Of a DNA stretch of 5,207 nucleotides, positions 1 to 5,207 are shown piece after piece. Source of the stretch: Anaerolineales bacterium UBA5069 (GTDB lineage: Bacteria > Chloroflexota > Anaerolineae > Caldilineales > Caldilineaceae); contig DIAV01000130.1 in the NCBI GenBank assembly GCA_002415895.1, positions 1 through 5,207 on the forward strand, given 5' to 3'. Under the pieces are notes generated by a model. That model was not told where the DNA came from and made no database searches. It was given only the letters and a program-made list of their open reading frames with translations. How positions within the stretch are numbered: the first letter of the stretch is position 1; each line of letters opens with the position of its first letter. The position numbers and the translations under genes were made by a program.

Positions 1-1
1 C

Positions 2-265
2 GGTGACCTCATTGACCTCGGCGTGGACAATGACATTGTCACCAAGCGTGGCTCGTTCTACAGCCTGGGCGATGTACGGTTGGGGCAGGGTCGCGAAGCT
101 GCCAAGGAGTATCTGCGGCAGAATGGTGACGTTGCGGCGGAGATCGACCAACTTGTGCGCGTGCGTGCCGGGCTGGTAGAGAGCGCAGAGGATGCGGGCG
201 CCGCAGGCGCACAAGTGGGCCGTGATGCCCTTGTCGCACCTGTCAATGGTGATCTGCCGGCCTGA
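2..265 (+). CDS. recA: RecA recombinase, C-terminal part (5' end outside window)
   Basis: This is the 3' end of recA. RecA forms ATP-dependent filaments on single-stranded DNA, pairs homologous strands and triggers LexA-type self-cleavage in the SOS response. The visible 87 residues begin in the frame GDLIDLGVDND and continue with the characteristic end of the RecA core and its C-terminal domain: a K-x-G-x-F/W-Y-S segment (here KRGSFYS), then RLGQGREAAKEYLRQN, then a helix (AAEIDQLVRVRAGL). The ATP-binding motifs and DNA-binding loops lie outside the window. After the helix comes a tail of about 30 residues rich in Ala, Gly and Val. It is only mildly acidic, whereas the Escherichia coli tail is strongly acidic. 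The stop is TGA at 263-265. The next gene on the strand, rny, is 371 bases away behind a terminator, so recA probably ends its own transcript. Family assignment is secure; promoter and start cannot be seen. Confidence 0.95.
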   Translation, partial: GDLIDLGVDNDIVTKRGSFYSLGDVRLGQGREAAKEYLRQNGDVAAEIDQLVRVRAGLVESAEDAGAAGAQVGRDALVAPVNGDLPA

Positions 266-272
266 TTGCAGG

Positions 273-296
273 GCACACGGGGCAATGCCCATGTGC
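273..296 (+). other. Hairpin just after recA stop
   Basis: Seven bases after the recA stop there is an inverted repeat: GCACA (273-277) pairs with TGTGC (292-296), and GGGC (280-283) pairs with GCCC (287-290) around an AAT loop, with a small internal bulge. No T run follows, so it is not a standard intrinsic terminator. It could protect or define the 3' end of the recA message, but that is inference. Confidence 0.4.
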
Positions 297-375
297 AGCA
301 GTGGACAGCGCAAGTCCTTCTTGTTCCATTAACGCAGGGAATCAACCATCGTAACGCGGCGCGTGTTATGACCGT

Positions 376-400
376 GCCTGTATGCGCCAAGCATACAGGC
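376..400. other. Perfect 10-bp inverted repeat in recA-rny spacer
   Basis: GCCTGTATGC at 376-385 is followed by a five-base loop (GCCAA) and its exact reverse complement GCATACAGGC at 391-400. A CGT/ACG pairing can extend the stem past a one-base bulge. No T run follows on either strand, so it is either a structured RNA element or a protein-binding palindrome. Its sequence does not match an operator I can name. Confidence 0.5.
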
Positions 401-435
401 GACGTGTCACCGTGGCGCAGCGCGTGGCAATGTGG

Positions 436-464
436 CTTCAGGGCGCCGTGCCGCAGGATACAAT
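436..464 (+). promoter_or_regulatory. Possible promoter upstream of terminator and rny
   Basis: TACAAT at 459-464 differs from the sigma-70/sigma-A -10 consensus by one base. The hexamer 17 bases upstream (CTTCAG, 436-441) is a poor -35 box. Transcription would begin near 471 and run straight into the terminator at 503-534, giving either a short RNA of about 65 nt or an attenuated leader for rny. The weak -35 keeps confidence low. Confidence 0.25.
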
Positions 465-502
465 GCGTCCTTGTCGCAACAGCGATTTCTGGCGAATTGA
501 TG

Positions 503-534
503 GGCGCCGTGGCGTTCGCCATGGCGCCTTTTTT
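503..534 (+). terminator. Intrinsic terminator between recA and rny
   Basis: An 11-bp stem (503-513 with 518-528, one G-T wobble, loop GTTC) is followed directly by six T residues at 529-534. This is a textbook rho-independent terminator for + strand transcription. It lies 237 bases after the recA stop and 102 bases before rny, so it either ends a long recA 3' untranslated region, ends a small RNA, or acts as an attenuator in front of rny. Confidence 0.85.
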
Positions 535-624
535 GCAACTCCATCCTGCACCGCGCGCTGTTGCGCCGCGATGAATGGACGCACGTACCTGCTTAATCCT
601 GACTCATCTACGCACCAGGTTCAC

Positions 625-630
625 AGGAAG
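625..630 (+). promoter_or_regulatory. Ribosome binding site of rny
   Basis: AGGAAG sits six bases before the ATG at 637. The reading frame stays open much further upstream (to about 382), and this site fixes the true start at the ATG that opens the membrane anchor. Confidence 0.8.
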
Positions 631-636
631 CTAATC

Positions 637-2202
<1,566 letters not shown>

Positions 2203-2220
2203 CGCCATTCAGTCACCGAA

Positions 2221-2245
2221 CCGGCGTGAAAAATCCACATGCCGG
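2221..2245 (+). other. Hairpin after rny
   Basis: CCGGC (2221-2225) pairs with GCCGG (2241-2245), and GTG (2226-2228) pairs with CAC (2236-2238) past an AT bulge. The loop is A-rich and only CTCCTTG follows. It lies 18 bases after the rny stop and could be a weak or rho-assisted 3' end, but the lack of a T run means it may not stop transcription. Confidence 0.35.
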
Positions 2246-2279
2246 CTCCTTGTAATCTGTGCTGCGCTGTGCAGTTAGC

Positions 2280-2308
2280 TTGCTGTGAATGTGACCGTAT
2301 CCTATACA
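2280..2308 (+). promoter_or_regulatory. Candidate promoter of spoVS
   Basis: TTGCTG (2280-2285) and TATACA (2303-2308) are separated by exactly 17 bases, which fits a sigma-70/sigma-A type promoter (3 of 6 and 4 of 6 consensus bases). Transcription would start near 2315, leaving a leader of about 88 nt before spoVS. The leader includes a small AGGCA/TGCCT hairpin at 2336-2348. This would let spoVS be expressed apart from rny. Confidence 0.35.
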
Positions 2309-2386
2309 GCGGCCTGCACGTCCTCAATGGTGAACAGGCAATTTGCCTACCCGAAACAGGGCATCACATTGCGCTTCGCAGATTAC

Positions 2387-2392
2387 AAGGAG
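2387..2392 (+). promoter_or_regulatory. Ribosome binding site of spoVS
   Basis: AAGGAG, a near-perfect Shine-Dalgarno sequence, ends ten bases before the ATG at 2403. It rules out the longer in-frame start near 2343, whose extra residues have no family counterpart. Confidence 0.85.
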
Positions 2393-2402
2393 ACGACACC
2401 CC

Positions 2403-2711
2403 ATGGCTGACCTCATCAAAGTTTCCGCCCAATCTCGGTCGACGGCAGTTGCCGGTGCGATTGCGGGCGTTATGCGCGACTCCGGCTATGCCGAAATGCA
2501 GGCCATTGGTGCAAGCGCCGTCAATCAGGCCATCAAGGCGATCACAATTGCGCGCGGGTATCTTGTGCAGGATGGCTTTGACCTGGCCATTGTGCCCAGC
2601 TTCACCGAAGTGGACATTGAAGGCAACGAGCGCACGGCGGTACGCTTTGCCGTCTTCAAGCGCCCTGTTGACCTGACGCATACAAACCCCCAGAGCAACG
2701 GCAACAGCTAA
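2403..2711 (+). CDS. spoVS: Stage V sporulation protein S (SpoVS) family
   Basis: SpoVS is a small protein of the Alba-like fold, probably nucleic-acid binding. In Bacillus it is needed for late spore development, but it also occurs in bacteria that do not form endospores. The 102 residues begin MADLIKVSAQSRSTAVAGAI and carry the conserved core: LIKVSA (4-9), the AIGASAVNQAIKAITIARG segment (34-52), and the strand pair around VPSFTEVDIEGNERTAVRF. Bacillus SpoVS is about 86 residues, so the polar end after about residue 86 (VFKRPVDLTHTNPQSNGNS) is a lineage-specific tail. The gene follows rny by 200 bases, as in the Bacillus rny-ymdB-spoVS neighbourhood but without ymdB. It ends just before a strong terminator. 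Its function in this organism is unknown; a regulatory DNA- or RNA-binding role is inference. Confidence 0.93.
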   Translation: MADLIKVSAQSRSTAVAGAIAGVMRDSGYAEMQAIGASAVNQAIKAITIARGYLVQDGFDLAIVPSFTEVDIEGNERTAVRFAVFKRPVDLTHTNPQSNGNS

Positions 2712-2744
2712 CAACAAATTATCCCCTGCGCACTCATTAAATAG

Positions 2745-2780
2745 AATGAGCGGAGCCCATTGGCTCCGCTCATTTTGTTT
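2745..2780 (+). terminator. Terminator between convergent spoVS and ricT
   Basis: A perfect 13-bp stem (2745-2757 with 2762-2774, loop CATT) is followed by a T-rich tail (2773-2780, TTTTGTTT after the C-A of the stem). It begins 33 bases after the spoVS stop. On the minus strand the stem is followed by CTATTTAAT, moderately T-rich, so it may also stop the ricT transcript arriving from the right. Confidence 0.88.
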
Positions 2781-2828
2781 GCCTGCTCTCCGCCTGCTTC
2801 GTCTATACATGCAGATGGCATTCTGCGC

Positions 2829-3878
2829 CTAGCGCCGCCGCCGCCGCTTCTTCTTGCCGTTGCCCGCCTGCTCGCCGCTGCCGCCCTCCGTGCTGTCGGC
2901 GGCTGGCCTTGCCTCAACGGGTGGCGGCAGTGGTGCGCTTGCGGGCTGTGCAGCGCCTTGCGCTGCGGCATCCTGCTGCGCCTTCAGTTCCTTGTAGCGC
3001 TTGTTATCCTCTTCGGCCCCGGCGCGGCGCTTGGTGGTGCAGCCGCCGCAGGTGGAGCAACTGGCGCCTGCGGCCGTTTTGCTGGAGATGAGATCGGCCA
3101 CGTTGTACTCGGCGTAGACCTGCCCCTCCAGCAGCACCGTCACCGTCTCCTTGAGGGGATGCACATGGCGCACGCGGCCCACGCCCTGGGGGGTGACAAC
3201 CTCCGCCCCCAGTTTGGGCATCTTCTTGTTCTGCTCTTTATAAACAGCGTCCTCATAGGAGAGGCAGCAGAGCAATCTACCGCACACGCCACTGATTTCG
3301 TCTGGATTCAGCGGCAGTTGCTGGTTTTTGGCCATGCGAATGCTCACAGGCGTAAACTCGCGCAGCCAGCTAGTGCAGCAGAGCTGGCGCCCGCATTTGC
3401 CCACACCATCCAGCAGCTTGGCTTCGTCGCGCACACCAATCTGGCGCATCTCAATGCGTGTGCGGAAGATGCGCGCGAGATCGCGCACGAGATTGCGGAA
3501 ATCAATGCGCGCCTCCGACGAGAAGTAAATGAGCAGCCGCCCCCCGTCAAAGTTGTAATCGCAGCGCACAACCTTCATGTCCAGATTGAGCTCGCGCACC
3601 TTCGTGCGGCAAATCGCCAGGGCTTCGGCCTCCTTGCGCTGCCACAGGTCGCGCTGCACCATATCCCACGCCCCCGCCTTGCGGACGACGCTCTTCATCT
3701 CGCCAACAACTTCTTCGTCGGCAATGGTGTGCGGTGGCTGCACCACCTGCGCCACTTCGACGCCGCGTGCAGTGTCCACCAGAACGAAATCGCGCGCGGC
3801 CAGATCAAGCAGGTTCTGGGGATCGAAGTAGTAGATTTTGCCAACATCCTCAAACTGTATACCAACCACAACGGGCAT
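2829..3878 (-). CDS. ricT: PSP1-domain protein RicT (YaaT), RNase Y specificity factor
   Basis: In Bacillus, RicT joins RicA (YmcA) and RicF (YlbF) in an iron-sulfur complex that directs RNase Y to certain operon mRNAs and affects sporulation, competence and biofilm. The 349-residue product has the PSP1 core (about 1-220), with VRCDYNFDGGRLLIYFSSEARIDF-type strands near 104-126 and the family cysteine signatures GKCGRQLCC (C162, C167, C168) and GVCGRLLCC (C199, C204, C205), the expected cluster ligands. Bacillus RicT is about 275 residues. The extra tail here has CSTCGGC (C274, C277, C280), an Ala/Pro/Gln-rich linker (about 300-330) and a basic end, GKKKRRRRR. The gene begins 42 bases after holB, as in the Bacillus holB-yaaT pair, and probably shares its transcript. 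The Shine-Dalgarno is a poor GGGGG-type site partly enclosed by a short GGGG/CCCC hairpin. Whether partners RicA and RicF exist elsewhere is unknown. Confidence 0.93.
   Translation of the reverse strand: MPVVVGIQFEDVGKIYYFDPQNLLDLAARDFVLVDTARGVEVAQVVQPPHTIADEEVVGEMKSVVRKAGAWDMVQRDLWQRKEAEALAICRTKVRELNLDMKVVRCDYNFDGGRLLIYFSSEARIDFRNLVRDLARIFRTRIEMRQIGVRDEAKLLDGVGKCGRQLCCTSWLREFTPVSIRMAKNQQLPLNPDEISGVCGRLLCCLSYEDAVYKEQNKKMPKLGAEVVTPQGVGRVRHVHPLKETVTVLLEGQVYAEYNVADLISSKTAAGASCSTCGGCTTKRRAGAEEDNKRYKELKAQQDAAAQGAAQPASAPLPPPVEARPAADSTEGGSGEQAGNGKKKRRRRR
2832..2846. repeat. Short trinucleotide run at ricT 3' end
   Basis: Five consecutive GCC-type triplets on the + strand encode the five terminal arginines of RicT (CGG four times then CGC on the minus strand), preceded by a GAAGAA-type lysine run. 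Such runs can change length by polymerase slippage, which would vary the basic tail without a frameshift. Confidence 0.5.
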
Positions 3879-3920
3879 AAGGGGTTCCCCCGGTAATCAA
3901 GTCAAATCAAACAGAGTGCA

Positions 3921-4979
3921 TCACGTCAGGTGAGGCAGACGCAGCAGCATCACGTCCAGCGCAAGGCGTGCGTTGACGTTTGTACGCAGGCTTTGCTCTA
4001 CACGGCGCATGGTGCGGATGTAGTCGCGCACCTGCTCAGGGCGCAGCGCCTGGGCCTGCCGCTCCAGTTCGGGTCGAAAATCGGTATTGCAGCAGGCATC
4101 AGCGCCGCCTGCCTGCACCAGCATGACATCGCGCCACCACACCGCCCAAAGCTCCAGCATGGCATAAAGCTGAGTGCTGCGCCCCGCCATCTGCTCCGAG
4201 AGCGCGAGCCGCTCATTGCGGTCGGCGCGCAGCAGCGCCCACAGTTGCTCAAGGCGTGTCTGCCGCTCCTGCCACATCGCGGGGCGCTGCGCCTGCTCAA
4301 CAGCCCAGCCCAACCGCCCCGCCGAAAGGCGCGCCAGCAGCGCAGCCTGCTCGTGCGGCACGTTCCAGCCCTCAACCAGCGCCTGGGTAATCGTCGGGTG
4401 GTCCAGCGGCTGCAAATCAAAGACCTGGCAGCGGCTGACGATGGTGGGCAGAACGCTTTCACGGTCCAGCGCAGTGATGCAGATGATGGTGCTTTCGGGC
4501 GGCTCCTCCACCGTCTTGAGCAGCAGGTTCAGGAAGCGGTCCGTCGTGGCGCGTTGGGCGTCCTGAATGTGAAAGAGCTTGTGCGCGCCCTCAAAGGGGC
4601 GCAGCCAGGCATCTGCAACCAGATTCTCAGCCTGCTCCTGATAGAGCTTGCCCGTAATCCGGTCGATCTTGGGCGGGTCGCCCCCGTCCATGGGTGCAAC
4701 GGTGTGGTAATCGGAGTGGCTGCCGTGCGCCATGAGGGTGCAACTGCGACAATGGCCGCAGGGCTTGGCCTCTCCCGTGCAGAAGAGCGCTGTGGCAAAG
4801 GCGCGCACGAGCGTGCTCTTGCCCACCTGGCGCGGCCCCAGGAAGAGGTAGGCCTGACGCGTCCCACCCGGCGCAGCCAGCGCGCGCGCAAGGTTGCGCA
4901 CAGCCCACCTGTGGCCATAAACAGGCCAGGCGTTCTGCGCGTTGGGATTGGGGTGGGAAGGCGAATGCTGCGCGACCAT
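3921..4979 (-). CDS. holB: DNA polymerase III delta prime subunit
   Basis: The delta prime subunit is a AAA+ member of the clamp loader that opens the beta sliding clamp and places it on primed DNA during replication. The 352 residues show an N-terminal segment with YGHRWAVRNL, a Walker A motif GPRQVGKST (48-56), a zinc-binding group C67, C74, C77, C80, a degenerate Walker B region (KLFHIQDAQ, 134-142), the LLKTVEEPP signature (153-161) and the SRC arginine-finger motif (182-184). An all-helical C-terminal collar domain ends in NVNARLALDVMLLRL. Many delta prime proteins have lost ATP binding; here Walker A is intact but Walker B lacks the usual acidic pair, so ATP may be bound and not hydrolysed. 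A dnaX product is an alternative, but the length, the degenerate Walker B and the ricT neighbour favour holB. No good Shine-Dalgarno precedes the ATG at 4977-4979. Confidence 0.92.
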   Translation of the reverse strand: MVAQHSPSHPNPNAQNAWPVYGHRWAVRNLARALAAPGGTRQAYLFLGPRQVGKSTLVRAFATALFCTGEAKPCGHCRSCTLMAHGSHSDYHTVAPMDGGDPPKIDRITGKLYQEQAENLVADAWLRPFEGAHKLFHIQDAQRATTDRFLNLLLKTVEEPPESTIICITALDRESVLPTIVSRCQVFDLQPLDHPTITQALVEGWNVPHEQAALLARLSAGRLGWAVEQAQRPAMWQERQTRLEQLWALLRADRNERLALSEQMAGRSTQLYAMLELWAVWWRDVMLVQAGGADACCNTDFRPELERQAQALRPEQVRDYIRTMRRVEQSLRTNVNARLALDVMLLRLPHLT

Positions 4980-4987
4980 GAGCGCCT

Positions 4988-5016
4988 ATTTTAACACAGG
5001 CGCGAGGCGAAACCAA
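4988..5016 (-). promoter_or_regulatory. Candidate holB-ricT promoter, nearly leaderless
   Basis: On the minus strand, TTGGTT (plus positions 5011-5016) and TAAAAT (4988-4993) lie 17 bases apart, a good sigma-70/sigma-A layout with 5 of 6 matches in the -10 box. The -10 box ends only eight bases before the A of the holB ATG. Transcription would start at or within about four bases of the start codon, giving a leaderless or nearly leaderless message. Confidence 0.5.
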
Positions 5017-5042
5017 GGATGTTAACAATAACGCGTGCCTTC

Positions 5043-5152
5043 GCAAGTTGTAGGTCGCGTCTCCGGCATGACACAGTTGCCGTTGCGGTTTGATGTGCGT
5101 GCAACACAACAACGGCGTCACGCCGGAGAAGTGACCTACGCGACGTACTTGC
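5043..5152. repeat. Inverted-repeat element, about 110 bp (MITE- or REP-like)
   Basis: The two halves are imperfect reverse complements. The outer ends GCAAGT (5043-5048) and ACTTGC (5147-5152) match exactly. GTAGGTC (5050-5056) pairs with GACCTAC (5133-5139), TCTCCGGC (5060-5067) with GCCGGAGA (5122-5129), TGAC (5069-5072) with GTCA (5117-5120), and GTTG (5076-5079) with CAAC (5110-5113). It contains no gene and no clear target-site duplication flanks it. It looks like a small non-autonomous mobile element or a large RNA hairpin. The family cannot be named from sequence alone. Confidence 0.6.
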
Positions 5153-5155
5153 TGT

Positions 5156-5207
5156 TCTCCCCTCTCCGCATGGAGAGGGGCCGGGGGCGAGGGGCCGGTT
5201 GGGCGGG
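5156..5207. repeat. GC-rich interspersed-type repeat, cut by window edge
   Basis: CCCCTCTCC (5159-5167) and GGAGAGGGG (5172-5180) form a perfect 9-bp hairpin with loop GCAT. A run of G blocks follows (5183-5187, 5191-5194, 5201-5203, 5205-5207). The pattern resembles a CCCTCTCC...GGAGAGGG...GGGGG intergenic repeat that I recall as abundant in Chloroflexota genomes; that recollection could not be checked here. The full extent lies beyond the right edge. Confidence 0.5.

Larger units (their letters stand above)
266..636. other. recA-rny intergenic region, no supported gene
   Basis: This stretch of 371 bases holds no open frame with a convincing start, ribosome binding site and family resemblance. 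It contains three hairpins (273-296, 376-400, 503-528), a candidate -10 box at 459-464, and the rny leader. A 10-base direct repeat, GGGCGCCGTG, occurs at 441-450 and 502-511, the second copy inside the terminator stem. A small RNA ending at the terminator is possible but not shown. No convincing promoter was found between the terminator and rny (535-636). Confidence 0.6.

Noticed and set aside
266..574. 102-aa open frame after recA
   Set aside because: No ATG start or ribosome binding site. It runs through three hairpins and past the terminator, and the product resembles nothing.
382..636. 85-residue N-terminal extension of RNase Y
   Set aside because: The frame is open but crosses the terminator at 503-534, is rich in Arg and Cys, and would bury the membrane anchor. 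AGGAAG before 637 marks the real start.
535..636. Promoter directly before rny
   Set aside because: TGGACG (576-581) and TTGCGC (561-566) were tried as -35 boxes, but no acceptable -10 box falls 16-19 bases downstream of either.
2239..2676. 145-aa + strand frame overlapping spoVS
   Set aside because: It overlaps spoVS in another frame, and spoVS has a strong Shine-Dalgarno and clear family match.
2760..3896. 378-aa open frame on the + strand opposite ricT
   Set aside because: It is an antisense shadow of a GC-rich gene. The minus strand encodes a clear RicT with conserved cysteines, while the + product is low-complexity, without a family resemblance, and its start overlaps the terminator.
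3930..4994. 354-aa open frame on the + strand opposite holB
   Set aside because: It mirrors holB almost end to end. The minus product has Walker A, zinc cysteines and SRC motifs; the + product has none and no ribosome binding site.
4627..5121. 164-aa minus-strand frame spanning the holB start and the inverted repeat
   Set aside because: It overlaps holB codons in another frame and begins inside the repeat element; no supporting site.
5043..5207. CRISPR array
   Set aside because: The repeats are two different inverted-repeat units, not regularly spaced direct repeats with spacers.

Overview
The window reads as chromosomal housekeeping DNA from a GC-rich bacterium with a Firmicutes-like gene set. 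The best guess is Chloroflexota (moderate confidence). The grounds are the neighbourhood recA, rny, spoVS, the pair holB, ricT, the GC-rich codon choice, and a repeat block at the right end that resembles an interspersed repeat I recall from Chloroflexota genomes. No database search was possible, so the taxonomy is inference.

Layout. (1) The left edge carries the last 87 codons of recA on the + strand. (2) About 370 bases follow with no believable gene. They hold three hairpins, the last a strong intrinsic terminator, plus a possible promoter just before that terminator. (3) rny (RNase Y, 521 aa) starts at 637 behind a clear ribosome binding site. (4) A 200-base gap with a candidate promoter leads to spoVS (102 aa). 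The ymdB gene that lies between rny and spoVS in Bacillus is absent. (5) A perfect 13-bp hairpin with a T tail separates spoVS from genes converging on the minus strand. (6) On the minus strand, holB (DNA polymerase III delta prime, 352 aa) is followed after 42 bases by ricT (PSP1-domain protein, 349 aa), the same order as holB-yaaT in Bacillus. (7) Right of holB are its candidate promoter, placed so that the mRNA would be nearly leaderless, then a roughly 110-bp inverted-repeat element and a G-rich repeat running off the edge.

How it fits together. RecA and HolB serve recombination/repair and replication-clamp loading. RNase Y is the membrane-anchored endonuclease that starts mRNA decay, and RicT is a known partner that steers RNase Y in Bacillus, so an mRNA-decay enzyme and its likely specificity factor sit face to face around spoVS. 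All four complete genes belong to known families and I see no wholly new system. The most unusual points are the CxxCxxC plus poly-basic extension of RicT, the structured recA-rny spacer, and the repeat block upstream of holB.
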